A stretch of 64,000 nucleotides of DNA from Prevotella sp. (GCA_003447235.1 DLZV01000008.1:79060-143059), one strand, 5' to 3'. Shown: positions 1 through 9,058, counted from the stretch's first letter. Numbers and translations: made by a program. The notes: generated from the sequence alone by a model not told the origin.

Positions 1-156
1 CTCGCCTTCGATGGCAACTGGGACAGCTTGGCTTCGGACATCAACTTCGACCGCCAGCTTGCACGCTGCATCGGTGTCGATGTGCGCTACATGCTCTACC
101 TGATGGACAAGTGGGGCCATGCAGACCGCCTGTTGCAGGAGATCAATCCGCAGTAA
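1..156 (+). CDS. 3' end of an unidentified protein (partial)
   Basis: An open frame runs in from the left edge and ends at TAA 154-156, giving the last 51 residues, which finish LLQEINPQ. The fragment is hydrophilic and contains RYMLYLMDKWGHADRL. A strong intrinsic terminator follows at 185-235, which supports this being a real gene end. I do not recognise the family from so short a tail and assign no function. The next gene, dut, has its own promoter, so the two are probably separate transcription units. Confidence 0.6.
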   Translation, partial: LAFDGNWDSLASDINFDRQLARCIGVDVRYMLYLMDKWGHADRLLQEINPQ

Positions 157-184
157 GCCAGTTGAAAAAAAATGACGCAAGACA

Positions 185-235
185 GCGGGGAGACAGTTTG
201 CCAAAACAAGGGCAGGCGGTCTCCCCGCTTTCCAT
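185..235 (+). terminator. Intrinsic terminator after the partial first gene
   Basis: GCGGGGAGAC (185-194) pairs perfectly with GTCTCCCCGC (219-228) and is followed by TTTCCATT. The hairpin lies 29 bases after the stop codon of the left-edge gene. Confidence 0.75.
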
Positions 236-294
236 TGTCCTTACGCCCAAAACTAAAATTTCCTAAAATGGACGGTGTTGTAAGGGAAATTTTG

Positions 295-302
295 TACTTT
301 TG
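295..302 (+). promoter_or_regulatory. Bacteroidota -7 box for dut
   Basis: TACTTTTG matches the Bacteroidota -7 consensus TAnnTTTG and lies 17 bases before the dut ATG. I see no convincing TTTG at the -33 position. Confidence 0.55.
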
Positions 303-319
303 CCGATTATTCAGCTATT

Positions 320-757
320 ATGGTCAAGATAGAGGTCATCAACAAGGGGCGGCAGCCGCTGCCCGCGTATGCTACGGCACAGAGTGCGGGCATGGATTTG
401 CGCGCCAACATTCCCGAGTCCATCACCCTCCACCCCCTGGAGCGTCGCCTGATTCCCACGGGGCTCTACATCGCGCTGCCCGAAGGCTATGAGGCACAGG
501 TGCGGCCCCGCAGCGGACTGGCCTTGAAGCACGGCATCACGGTGCTCAACTCTCCGGGAACCATCGACTCCGACTACCGTGGCGAACTGATGGTGCTGCT
601 CATCAACCTCTCGCAGAATCCCTTCACCGTCAACGACGGAGAGCGCATCGCGCAACTCGTCATCGCACGCCACGAGCAGGCGGTGCTGACCGCAGTCGAA
701 GTGCTCGACAAAACGGAGCGCGGAACTGGCGGTTATGGCCATACGGGAGTGAAGTGA
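320..757 (+). CDS. dut: dUTP diphosphatase (dUTPase)
   Basis: Trimeric dUTPase that hydrolyses dUTP to dUMP and diphosphate, keeping uracil out of DNA and feeding dTMP synthesis. At 145 residues it has the usual length. All five conserved motifs are present in order: AGMDLRA near residue 24, RPRSGLA near 62, a central [10 protein letters not shown] containing the catalytic Asp, GERIAQLV, and the C-terminal glycine-rich arm [10 protein letters not shown] that closes over the substrate. The start follows a -7 box at 295-302. The gene lies upstream of the TPR/DUF4292/EnvC set and could be transcribed into it, since only a 54-base gap separates it from the TPR gene. Confidence 0.97.
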   Translation: MVKIEVINKGRQPLPAYATAQSAGMDLRANIPESITLHPLERRLIPTGLYIALPEGYEAQVRPRSGLALKHGITVLNSPGTIDSDYRGELMVLLINLSQNPFTVNDGERIAQLVIARHEQAVLTAVEVLDKTERGTGGYGHTGVK

Positions 758-811
758 GCACAGTAAGCGAATAGGATTTCTCATATTATATATATAAGGA
801 GGAAATAACAC

Positions 812-2578
812 ATGGGCAATATATCTTTCCTGCGCCAGTGGCCGACGGCACGCCTGATGATGCTGACGGCACTGATGGCCGTAGCAATGCCCAAGGCTAT
901 GGCACAGACCGAGCAGGGCGAAACCGTGGTCCGCACACTGAGCGACAACGACCAGCAGCGATATCGCTACTTCTACCTCGAAGCCCTTCTCCAGCAGGAG
1001 CGTGAGCATTTTGCGGCAGCTTTCGACCTCTTCCGCCATGCCTTGGAAATCAACCCCAACGCTCCCGAGGTGCACTACGAGCTCGCCGGATTCTACTTCA
1101 TGCTCAAGCAGCCCGAGAAAGCGCTGGCATGCTACGAGAAGGCCGTAGCCCTCGACCCCACCAACAACAACTACCTGGAATATCTGGGACAAATGCTCAT
1201 CAACCGCAAGGACTATGCGCGCGCCATCACGGTCTATGAGCGTCTCTACAAAGGAAACAAAAGCCGCACGGACATCCTCCAACTCCTCTACCAGCTCTAC
1301 GGCGAAGAAGGGCAATACGACCAAATGCTCGACGTCATCGACCGCATGGAGCGCATCGAGGGAGTAAGTGCGCAGACGGCCCTCACCCGCATGCAGATCT
1401 ACGACATGCAGGGAGAAAGCGAGAAGTCGAAACGGGTACTGATAGACCTCGTGGAGAAAAATCCATACGACAGCAGCTACAAGCTGATGCTGGGCAACTG
1501 GCTGCTACAGAACGGCCATACCAAGGAGGCATACAAAGTTTGTCAAGGTGTGCTCGCCGAGGAGCCACACAACGTCTCGGCACGAATGCTGCTCCTCGAT
1601 TACTACCAGGCCACCCACCGCAAGGAGAAGCGACAGGCCCTGCTGAGGCAGTTGTTGCGCGACAAGGACACTCCTCAGGAGAGCCGCTACGCACTCATCT
1701 TGCAGGCCACACGACAACTGAAGGACGAGAATACCGACCAGATAATGGCTATCTTCGACGACGCCCTCTCCGTCCCGCAGGAAGACGCGGGTATCTACTT
1801 GATCAAAGCCATGGTGATGGTGAGACACGACTTCCCAAGGGACGAGGTCAACGCAGTTTATCGCCAGGCACTGGCCGTGGAGCCAGACAACGAGATGGCG
1901 CAAGGACTGCTCGTGCTGAACCTTACAGAGGAGGAGCGGTTTGACGAGATCGTCGATTTGTGCAAGACCTCGCTGCAATACACCCCCGACAACCAGCAGC
2001 TCTGCTACTTCGAAGGCTTCTCTCTGTTTCAGCTCAAGAGAAACGACGAGGCCCTTGCCTCCCTCCAGAAGACCGTCGAACTGCGCGATGAGGAGTCCGA
2101 TTCGGACATGATGGCCGACTGCTACTCCCTCATGGGGGAGATCTACCGCGAGAAGGGTATGAACAAGGCTTGCTACGAGGCTTACGATAGTTGTCTGCAC
2201 TATGCACCGGACAATGTCGGGGCACTCAACAACTACGCCTACTACCTCTCCCTCGACTCTGCCGCCGACTTGCAAAAGGCCGAACAGATGAGCCTCAAGG
2301 CGGTACAGAAGGAACCGGACAACGCTACCTTCCTCGACACCTACGCCTGGATTCTCTGCAAGGAGAAACGCTACGACGATGCAAAGACCATCGCCGAACG
2401 AGCCATCGCGAGCGACTCCACGCTTAGCAGCGTAGTAGTGGAGCATTGCGGTGACATCTTCTACATGGCGGGAGACACAGACCGGGCCATGGAGATGTGG
2501 CAGAAGGCAGCACAGGAGGACGAGGACAACGCCATCCTGCGACGGAAAATAGAACTCAAAAAATACATAGAAGAATGA
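812..2578 (+). CDS. Secreted or periplasmic tetratricopeptide-repeat protein
   Basis: This 588-residue protein begins with a signal peptide (hydrophobic core about residues 13-28, probable cleavage after AMA at about 31). The rest is almost wholly TPR units; blocks such as ALEINPNAPEVHYELAG and KAVALDPTNNNYLEYLG show the helix-turn-helix pattern with conserved Gly/Ala/Pro positions. TPR arrays bind other proteins. No catalytic domain is visible. The start has an unusually good Shine-Dalgarno sequence for this phylum (AAGGAGGA at 796-803, eight bases before the ATG). The stop overlaps the next start as ATGA, so it is translationally coupled to the DUF4292 lipoprotein and then the EnvC-like gene, suggesting a shared role in envelope assembly or cell division. 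The exact partner is unknown. Confidence 0.85.
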   Translation: MGNISFLRQWPTARLMMLTALMAVAMPKAMAQTEQGETVVRTLSDNDQQRYRYFYLEALLQQEREHFAAAFDLFRHALEINPNAPEVHYELAGFYFMLKQPEKALACYEKAVALDPTNNNYLEYLGQMLINRKDYARAITVYERLYKGNKSRTDILQLLYQLYGEEGQYDQMLDVIDRMERIEGVSAQTALTRMQIYDMQGESEKSKRVLIDLVEKNPYDSSYKLMLGNWLLQNGHTKEAYKVCQGVLAEEPHNVSARMLLLDYYQATHRKEKRQALLRQLLRDKDTPQESRYALILQATRQLKDENTDQIMAIFDDALSVPQEDAGIYLIKAMVMVRHDFPRDEVNAVYRQALAVEPDNEMAQGLLVLNLTEEERFDEIVDLCKTSLQYTPDNQQLCYFEGFSLFQLKRNDEALASLQKTVELRDEESDSDMMADCYSLMGEIYREKGMNKACYEAYDSCLHYAPDNVGALNNYAYYLSLDSAADLQKAEQMSLKAVQKEPDNATFLDTYAWILCKEKRYDDAKTIAERAIASDSTLSSVVVEHCGDIFYMAGDTDRAMEMWQKAAQEDEDNAILRRKIELKKYIEE

Positions 2579-3462
2579 AAACAAGACATATCCTGCTCTT
2601 CACCTCGCTCATGATGGCGGCCGCAGCCTGTGGCACGCAGCGGCAGGTGGGCGGAGAGGTCCCTGCTATGGAGAAAGGGCACACCGTCCATGCAGACAAG
2701 GACAAAGAGGCCACAGGCCTGCGCTTTATGCAGCGCGTGGCTGACAATGCCCTCTACCAAAAGAACCTGGTGTCGAACCTCACCTTCACCCTGGAGCGCA
2801 ACGGAAACGCGATCTCCGTACCAGGCATCCTGAGAATGCGCAAGGACAACGTCATCCGGCTCCAACTGCTCATCCCCGTGCTACGATCAGAGGTGGGACG
2901 CATCGAGTTTACACCCGAGGGGGTGCTCTTCGTGGACCGCTACCACCACCAGTATGTCAAGACGACCTACGACGAGGTGGACTTCCTGCGCGACAACGGC
3001 ATCACGTTCTACTCCCTCCAGTCGCTCTTCTGGAACCAACTGCTGCTCCCTGGAGAACAGCGCGTGGGAGAGGCACAGCTCAGCAGATTCACACCAGAGA
3101 TAGGGAGTGCTGACAATGTGCCCGTAAGACTCCACGATGGCAAGCTCGACTATGAGTGGACGGTGTCGAAGGACCAGGCGCAAATCCTCTCCTCGCTCAT
3201 CACATACAAGAGTATCGCCCACGGCACCTCGACACTACGATGGAACTACGGCGACTTCAAAGCCTTCGGTTCGAAGCAGTTTCCATATTCCCACGACGTG
3301 ACGGCCCAGACCGAAGCGACGGGAAAGCAGATGACACTCCGCGTGATGCTCACACTCAGCGACGTCAAAGCCGACGCCAACTGGGAGGAGCGCACCTCGC
3401 TGTCAGGAAAATATCAGCAAGTGCCTTTGGAGGAGGTGCTTGGCAAACTCATCCAGTTCTAA
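2575..3462 (+). CDS. DUF4292-type outer-membrane lipoprotein
   Basis: This 295-residue protein starts at the ATG in the ATGA overlap with the TPR gene. An upstream in-frame start exists but would run deep into the TPR gene and precede the signal peptide. The N-terminus is a lipoprotein signal with lipobox AAAC, lipidated Cys at residue 19. The remainder is predicted beta-rich and resembles the DUF4292 family, whose members look like LolB/LolA-type beta folds; that likeness is from memory and is not proven here. It sits between a TPR protein and an EnvC-like protein with no gap on either side, so the three are probably one functional unit. Confidence 0.75.
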   Translation: MKTRHILLFTSLMMAAAACGTQRQVGGEVPAMEKGHTVHADKDKEATGLRFMQRVADNALYQKNLVSNLTFTLERNGNAISVPGILRMRKDNVIRLQLLIPVLRSEVGRIEFTPEGVLFVDRYHHQYVKTTYDEVDFLRDNGITFYSLQSLFWNQLLLPGEQRVGEAQLSRFTPEIGSADNVPVRLHDGKLDYEWTVSKDQAQILSSLITYKSIAHGTSTLRWNYGDFKAFGSKQFPYSHDVTAQTEATGKQMTLRVMLTLSDVKADANWEERTSLSGKYQQVPLEEVLGKLIQF

Positions 3463-5298
3463 ATGAAACAGTTGATTCTATACCTTATCGTCGCCCTTTG
3501 CTGCACGCTGGAGACCGCCACGGCACAAAGCACGCACACGCGACGCAAGAAGCATGCGCCGACGGAGGCCAAGGGCAAGGCGCCCGCACGCCATACGCCC
3601 ACCAAGAAGGCGCAGCCGGCACAGCCACGGCACAAACACGGACAGAAACCCGCGCCACAGCAGAAAAAGCCTGCACCACAGAGGAAAAAGGGTACGCCGC
3701 GCCAGAAACCTGCTGCGAAGCAACCGAAATACACAGCGACCAAGGAGATCAAGGGCTTACAGCAGGAGAACCAGCGTATCAAGCAGGAGATCAAGCAGCA
3801 CGAGGCCGAATATCAGGAGAAGCAGCGCGACGTTGACAACCGTCTGAAGCGCATCATCACACTTGATACGGAGATCGGGCAGCACCAGCGCGACATCGAC
3901 CACATCACCCACGACATCGATGGTATCGACAACAACATCGGTATCCTCAAGTCGCAGCTCGAGAACCTGGAATTGCAGTTGGGCGAGCGCCGTGCGCGCT
4001 TCATCCGCTCCATGCGCTACATGGCGCGCCACCGCAGCATCCAGGACAAACTGATGTTTATCTTCTCTGCAAAGAGCCTCTCACAGATGTACCGCCGACT
4101 GCGCTTTGTCCGCGAGTATGCGGCCTACCAACGGGCGCAGGGCGAAAAGTTGCAGCAACAGCAGCAACAGATCGACGAGAAGCGGGCGCAACTGGGACAG
4201 ATCCGACAGCAGAAGAACAACCTCCGCTACAAGGGACGACAGGCACAGGCCGCCGTCACCCAGAAGAAGGCTGAGCAAGAGAGTGTCGTCGCGTCGCTAA
4301 AGCAAGACCAGCAGGTACTTCAGGGCGTGATCACTGAACGCAGGAAGAAGCAGCAGGCCCTGGACGCACAGATCGACCGTCTGATCAACATCGAGATTCA
4401 AAAGGCGCGGGAGCGCGCAGCCGCTGAGGCGAAGAAACGCGCAGCGGAACGTGCGGCTCAGGCCAAGGCACGTGCCGAAGCCCTCGCGAGGAAGCGCGCA
4501 GCGGCACAGAAAGCTGCCGAGGAGAACGCCCGCCGTGTGGCCGAGGCCAAACGCCGAGAGGCGGAGGCGCAGCGACGCGCAGCAGAGGCAAAGCGCAAAG
4601 CCAGGGAGGAAGCCGAGAAGGCAGAACGGGAGCGCAAGCGGGCCGAAGAAGCGGCTCGAGCAGCCACCAGGGCACAAGACCGTGCCAAGGCGGAGCAGCG
4701 TGCACGCGAAGCTGAACAACAACGAAAGAAGGCGGAGGAGCAGAAGCAGCGGGCCGAGCAACAGGCCAGGGAGGCAGAGGCCGACCGTCAGGCAGCAGAG
4801 CGCAAGGCCGCAGCCGAGAAGCAGCGCCATGATCGCGACGTCCGCGCGGAACAGCAGCGAGCTGATGCAGCCAACGATGCCAACCTTTCGTCAGCGGATA
4901 TGGCGATGACGGGTAGCTTCGCCAACGCCAAAGGCCGACTGCCCATGCCGCTGGCAGGAAAGATCGTCAGCCACTTCGGCAACTACAACGTCGAGGGTAT
5001 GTCCAACGTGAAACTCAGCAACTCGGGCATCAATATCAAGGGTGCCGCGGGAGGAGCCGTGAAGAGTGTCTTCAAAGGCGAGGTGAGTAGCATCTTCGGC
5101 TATGGTGGCACGATGGTCGTCATGGTGCGCCACGGTGCCTACATCACCGTCTATGCCAACCTGCGCAACGTGAGTGTGCGACAGGGACAGAAGGTCGGCA
5201 CGGGACAGACTTTGGGCACAGTAGGATCGGACGGCGTACTGCAGTTCCAGCTCCGTAAGGAGACTGCCAAGCTCAATCCGGAGTCGTGGCTCCGATAA
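3463..5298 (+). CDS. EnvC-like murein hydrolase activator with degenerate M23 (LytM) domain
   Basis: 611 residues, starting directly after the previous stop. Order: signal peptide (1-22, ATAQS), a very basic Lys/Pro/Gln-rich linker (about 25-90), a long coiled coil rich in Ala, Arg, Glu and Gln (about 90-480), and a C-terminal LytM domain (about 490-611). In active M23 enzymes zinc is held by HxxxD and HxH. Here the first site reads NSGIN and the last reads QFQ, so the ligands are gone. This fits EnvC-type activators, which switch on cell-wall amidases at the septum rather than cutting peptidoglycan themselves. Compared with E. coli EnvC it carries an extra basic region and a longer coiled coil. 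It closes the dut-TPR-DUF4292 cluster and is followed by a terminator. Confidence 0.88.
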   Translation: MKQLILYLIVALCCTLETATAQSTHTRRKKHAPTEAKGKAPARHTPTKKAQPAQPRHKHGQKPAPQQKKPAPQRKKGTPRQKPAAKQPKYTATKEIKGLQQENQRIKQEIKQHEAEYQEKQRDVDNRLKRIITLDTEIGQHQRDIDHITHDIDGIDNNIGILKSQLENLELQLGERRARFIRSMRYMARHRSIQDKLMFIFSAKSLSQMYRRLRFVREYAAYQRAQGEKLQQQQQQIDEKRAQLGQIRQQKNNLRYKGRQAQAAVTQKKAEQESVVASLKQDQQVLQGVITERRKKQQALDAQIDRLINIEIQKARERAAAEAKKRAAERAAQAKARAEALARKRAAAQKAAEENARRVAEAKRREAEAQRRAAEAKRKAREEAEKAERERKRAEEAARAATRAQDRAKAEQRAREAEQQRKKAEEQKQRAEQQAREAEADRQAAERKAAAEKQRHDRDVRAEQQRADAANDANLSSADMAMTGSFANAKGRLPMPLAGKIVSHFGNYNVEGMSNVKLSNSGINIKGAAGGAVKSVFKGEVSSIFGYGGTMVVMVRHGAYITVYANLRNVSVRQGQKVGTGQTLGTVGSDGVLQFQLRKETAKLNPESWLR

Positions 5299-5328
5299 AA
5301 GAAACAGACAACAGAACGCATGATTTAG

Positions 5329-5371
5329 AACAGCGATTGGGAAGCAGCCATGTTTTCCAATCGCTGTTTTG
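5329..5371 (+). terminator. Intrinsic terminator after the EnvC-like gene
   Basis: AACAGCGATTGG (5329-5340) pairs perfectly with CCAATCGCTGTT (5357-5368), followed by TTGA. The U-tract is short, so efficiency is uncertain. Confidence 0.6.
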
Positions 5372-5493
5372 ATACGCACCCAAGGGTATAAACGGTCGTG
5401 GCGCAGTAGTAGCAAAAATGGTGTTTTTTGGCAAACGAACGGCCGATTGGCGCAAGGGGCGGCCAAGGCTATTTTTCACCCCTTTTTATGGAC

Positions 5494-5581
5494 TTAACTT
5501 CATAGGCCAACGAAGTTAACTTCATAGGCCGACGAAGTTAACTTCATAAGCCGATGAATATAACTTCATCGGGCTATGAAG
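5494..5581. repeat. Four tandem 22-bp palindromic repeats
   Basis: Four head-to-tail units start at 5494, 5516, 5538 and 5560. Each has the pattern TTAACTTCAT-centre-GAAG with small changes. CTTC in one arm and GAAG in the other make each unit a short palindrome, and the last unit has perfect CTTCAT/ATGAAG arms. The array lies in the 519-base gap between the EnvC-like and acyl-CoA synthetase genes. The rest of this gap holds only the terminator at 5329, a doubtful small open frame at 5576-5764 and the promoter at 5789. Confidence 0.85.
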
Positions 5582-5788
5582 GCAACATCCTTTTTTGAAG
5601 TAGTTTTTGCCCTGGCCAAAAGGTGGGCAAAACAGCCATGTGGGTCATCATTTTTCTGGACTGACACCCTGGCCTCAATGCCTCATAGAGAGCTTATGGA
5701 TCGCTACAAACCGCATTACGAGAGACGCTTTTTTGCGGTCCAAGACAAAATAGTCTCCCAATAATTTTCAAATTCGGTTAAAATGTGG

Positions 5789-5796
5789 TATTTTTG
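5789..5796 (+). promoter_or_regulatory. -7 box for the acyl-CoA synthetase gene
   Basis: TATTTTTG fits TAnnTTTG and lies 21 bases before the ATG at 5818. It decides the start: an in-frame GTG at 5785 would fall upstream of the transcription start. Confidence 0.65.
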
Positions 5797-5817
5797 CATA
5801 GTAATCAAGAATACGCT

Positions 5818-7626
5818 ATGCAGTTGAATAGTCATCTTTCCGTTCTCGTCCACGAAGTGGCCAAGCAATACGGCGCAAAACCAGCCATCACATTTCGCAA
5901 TTTTGGCAGTTTGAAGTGGAAGAGCGTCTCGTGGAACCAATTCTCGACACGTGTCAAGCAGGTCTCCAACGCCTTGTTGAATTTGGGCGCAAAACCGCAT
6001 GACACGATAGCCGTGTTCTCACAGAATTGTATCCAGTACCTGTACACGGACTTTGGAGCCTATGGTGTGCGCGTCAGAACAGTACCCTTCTATGCTACGA
6101 GCTCCGAGCAGCAGATACAATACATGATCCAGGACGCCAGCGTGCGCTTCTTGTTCGTCGGAGAGCAAGAGCAATATGACAAGGCACACAGAGTCATCGC
6201 TCTCTGCCCGACACTGGAGCGCGTGATTGTCTATGATCCCAGTGTGCGCATCAGTAGCAACGACCCCAACGCCCTCTACTTCAGCGACTTCATCAAGCTC
6301 GGCGAGAACCTGCCAAGACAGTCGGAGGTGGAGAAACTGTGGGCTGAGGCCAGCGACGACGACATCTGCGACATCCTCTACACCAGTGGTACGACGGGCG
6401 AGAGCAAGGGCGTCATCCTCACCTATGGGCAATACCGCGCAGGCCTGGCAGCCAACCAACAGTGCGTGCCTATCAACGACCAGGACCGCGTCATCAACTT
6501 CCTGCCGTTCACCCATATCTTCGAACGCGCATGGTCATACCTCTGCATATCTGTCGGCGCACAGCTGATCGTCAACACCTATCCGAAGGAAATCCAGGAC
6601 AGTATGCGCGAGACCCATCCGACATGTATGTCGGCGGTGCCGCGATTTTGGGAGAAGGTCTATACTGCTGTCAAAGGACGCATGGAGAGTTCGTCGCCCG
6701 TGCAGCGCAAGCTGATGCAAGCCGCCATGTCCGTGGGACGGAAGCGCAACGTGTACTACCTTGGACGCGGAAAGCGCGTGCCTATCCATCTGGAGTTGCA
6801 ATACCAGGTGTACAACCGCACTGTGCTCAGCCTGATACGAAAGCAGCTCGGTCTGGAGAACCCGCATATCTTCCCGACGGCAGGAGCCTATGTCTCACCG
6901 GAGGTGGAGGAGTTTGTCCACTCCATCGGTATTCCCCTCGATGTCGGCTACGGCCTCACCGAGAGTCTGGCTACCGTGTCCTGCGACCATTTGGGCAAAC
7001 CGTTCACCGTCGGATCCGTAGGTCGGCCCATTGAGGGCATCGAGATCAAGATCGGCGAGAACAACGAGATCCTGCTCAAAGGCCCAACCATCACAAAGGG
7101 CTACTTCAAGCGCGACGCAGCCAATGCGGAGGCATTCGACGCCGACGGCTTCTTCCATACGGGCGACGCGGGCTACATGAAGGACGGCGAGCTGTTCCTC
7201 CAAGAACGCATCAAGGACTTGTTCAAGACCAGCAACGGAAAATATGTCGCCCCACAGATGGTGGAGGGCTTGCTGCTGGTGGATATATTTGTCGATCAAG
7301 TGGTCGTCATCGCAGATCAGCGGAAGTTTGTCTCCGCCCTCATCGTGCCGGAGTTTGGCACGCTGGAGGACTGGGCGAACAAAAACGGAGTGGTCTATAG
7401 CTCGCGAGAAGAATTGTGCGAGAACACCACCGTGCGCGAGATGATGAACGAGCGCATCATGACGCTCCAGCAACAACTGGCTCCCTACGAGCAGATCAAG
7501 CGGTTCAAGCTCATCAGCCGCCATTTCTCCATGGAGAACGGCGAACTGACCAACACGCTGAAACTGCGCCGAAGAGTGATCTACAAGAATTATGCGGAGG
7601 ATATTGACAAGATGTACGAGGAGTAG
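5818..7626 (+). CDS. Long-chain fatty acid-CoA ligase (AMP-forming)
   Basis: This 602-residue member of the ANL adenylate-forming superfamily would activate a fatty acid with ATP to acyl-AMP and then to acyl-CoA. The P-loop signature YTSGTTGESKGV begins near residue 188. The A5 motif YGLTES is near residue 378, and the GYFKRDA and FFHTGDAGYMKDGE motifs with the later catalytic-Lys region follow in normal order. Length matches bacterial long-chain ligases of the FadD15/AAE15 group. The start is the ATG at 5818 because the promoter -7 box overlaps the only earlier in-frame start. It is followed after 27 bases by prfB. The true chain-length preference cannot be read from sequence. Confidence 0.9.
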   Translation: MQLNSHLSVLVHEVAKQYGAKPAITFRNFGSLKWKSVSWNQFSTRVKQVSNALLNLGAKPHDTIAVFSQNCIQYLYTDFGAYGVRVRTVPFYATSSEQQIQYMIQDASVRFLFVGEQEQYDKAHRVIALCPTLERVIVYDPSVRISSNDPNALYFSDFIKLGENLPRQSEVEKLWAEASDDDICDILYTSGTTGESKGVILTYGQYRAGLAANQQCVPINDQDRVINFLPFTHIFERAWSYLCISVGAQLIVNTYPKEIQDSMRETHPTCMSAVPRFWEKVYTAVKGRMESSSPVQRKLMQAAMSVGRKRNVYYLGRGKRVPIHLELQYQVYNRTVLSLIRKQLGLENPHIFPTAGAYVSPEVEEFVHSIGIPLDVGYGLTESLATVSCDHLGKPFTVGSVGRPIEGIEIKIGENNEILLKGPTITKGYFKRDAANAEAFDADGFFHTGDAGYMKDGELFLQERIKDLFKTSNGKYVAPQMVEGLLLVDIFVDQVVVIADQRKFVSALIVPEFGTLEDWANKNGVVYSSREELCENTTVREMMNERIMTLQQQLAPYEQIKRFKLISRHFSMENGELTNTLKLRRRVIYKNYAEDIDKMYEE

Positions 7627-7653
7627 CCTCCACACCATCACACAGAGAAAGCT

Positions 7654-8778
7654 ATGATAACAGCCGAACAACTGAAAGATGTGCAACAGCGCACCGAGGC
7701 TTTGCACCGGTACTTGAACATCGATCAGAAGCAGATAGAATACGAGGAGGAACAACTCCGCACACAGGCGCCTGACTTTTGGGACGACCCCAAGCGCGCA
7801 GAGGCGCAGATGAAAAAGGTCAAGGGCATCGAGAAATGGCTCAAGGACTACAAGGAGGTGAGTACCCTCACCGACGAACTCTCACTCGCCGTGGATTTTT
7901 TCAAAGACGAGATTGTCAGCGAAGAGGAGGTGGACGCCCTCTACAACAAGGCTGTCAAAGCCATCGAGGCACTCGAACTGCGCAATATGCTGCGCCAGGA
8001 GGAGGACCCGATGGACGCAGTTCTGAAGATCAACTCCGGAGCAGGAGGCACGGAGAGCCAGGACTGGGCCCAGATGCTCATGCGTATGTACATGCGCTGG
8101 AGCGAGGCACAGGGATATAAAGTGACAGTCACGAATCTTCAAGAGGGCGACGAGGCCGGCATCAAGAGTGTGGAGATGACCATCGAGGGCGAATATGCCT
8201 ATGGCTACCTCAAGAGCGAGAATGGCGTACACCGCCTCGTGCGCGTCAGTCCGTTCAACGCACAGGGAAAGCGCATGACGAGTTTTGCCTCCGTCTTTGT
8301 CACACCATTGGTGGACGACACCATTGAGGTCTATGTCGATCCGGCCAAGGTGAGCTGGGACACGTTCCGGTCGAGTGGTGCTGGTGGACAGAACGTCAAC
8401 AAAGTGGAGTCGGGCGTACGCCTTCGCTATCAATACGAGGATCCTGACACAGGCGAGAAGGAGGAAATCCTCATCGAGAACACCGAGACACGCGACCAGC
8501 CGAAGAACCGCGCCAAAGCCATGCTACTCCTTAAGAGCCAACTCTACGACCGCGCTCTGAAAAAGAAACAGGCCGAACAGGCCAAGATAGAGGCTGGAAA
8601 AAAGAAGATAGAATGGGGCAGCCAGATCAGGAGCTACGTCTTCGACGACCGACGAGTGAAAGATCACCGCACGGGCTATCAGACTTCGGATGTCGATGCG
8701 GTCATGGACGGCAAGATCGACGGCTTCATCAAAGCATACCTCATGGAGTTTGCCGCTGCCGACGCAGAGAAGGAATAA
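7654..8778 (+). CDS. prfB: Peptide chain release factor 2
   Basis: RF2 ends translation at UGA and UAA. The stop-recognition tripeptide SPF (residues 199-201) marks it as RF2 rather than RF1, and the GGQ motif (244-246) enters the ribosomal peptidyl-transferase centre. At 374 residues it is full length. Many bacteria need a +1 frameshift at an in-frame UGA near codon 25. Here the frame is continuous: the region corresponding to the usual CTTTGA site reads TAC TTG AAC (residues 20-22), as if one T had been lost, so no autoregulatory frameshift is expected. The gene is followed by a small membrane protein and a CYTH protein. Confidence 0.97.
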   Translation: MITAEQLKDVQQRTEALHRYLNIDQKQIEYEEEQLRTQAPDFWDDPKRAEAQMKKVKGIEKWLKDYKEVSTLTDELSLAVDFFKDEIVSEEEVDALYNKAVKAIEALELRNMLRQEEDPMDAVLKINSGAGGTESQDWAQMLMRMYMRWSEAQGYKVTVTNLQEGDEAGIKSVEMTIEGEYAYGYLKSENGVHRLVRVSPFNAQGKRMTSFASVFVTPLVDDTIEVYVDPAKVSWDTFRSSGAGGQNVNKVESGVRLRYQYEDPDTGEKEEILIENTETRDQPKNRAKAMLLLKSQLYDRALKKKQAEQAKIEAGKKKIEWGSQIRSYVFDDRRVKDHRTGYQTSDVDAVMDGKIDGFIKAYLMEFAAADAEKE

Positions 8779-8880
8779 GCCAAGGCTACGGGGTGAAACC
8801 GTGTGTGTGTACAGGGAAGTACAAGAGCACTTCCTTGATCAAGTCATAAAAGAGAAATCAACTAAAATCGAAATAGCATT

Positions 8881-9024
8881 ATGAGCGAGAAGAGCAAATT
8901 GAACCGCAAGCAGCGTGAGGAGTTGCAGGAGAAGAAGGCACAGAGGGTCATCGCGTTTATCTTTGGCGCATTGATTTTCTTGGGACTTTGCTTCTTGGTT
9001 TACACCACCATCCTTATGAACTAA
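8881..9024 (+). CDS. Small single-pass membrane protein
   Basis: A 47-residue frame starts at ATG 8881 and ends at TAA 9022-9024. The first 22 residues are charged (many Lys, Arg, Glu), followed by one hydrophobic span (about residues 24-43, including FIFGALIFLGLCFLVYTTIL) and a two-residue tail. This suits a small inner-membrane protein with a cytoplasmic N-terminus. It lies between prfB and the CYTH gene with short gaps, so it is probably co-transcribed. I recognise no named family. Confidence 0.6.
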   Translation: MSEKSKLNRKQREELQEKKAQRVIAFIFGALIFLGLCFLVYTTILMN

Positions 9025-9058
9025 CAACGGAATCGCAGATTCCAACCAGCATATACCG

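Noticed and set aside
5494..5581. Resemblance of the TTAACTTC/GAAGTTAA palindromes to recombinase target sites such as loxP
   Set aside because: The likeness is limited to the ATAACTTC-like arm; spacer length and flanks differ, units are in tandem, and no recombinase gene is near.
5576..5764. 62-residue open frame beginning inside the last 22-bp repeat
   Set aside because: No ribosome-binding site or promoter was seen, and no family is recognisable. The start codon is part of the repeat palindrome. It remains only a weak candidate for a small protein.
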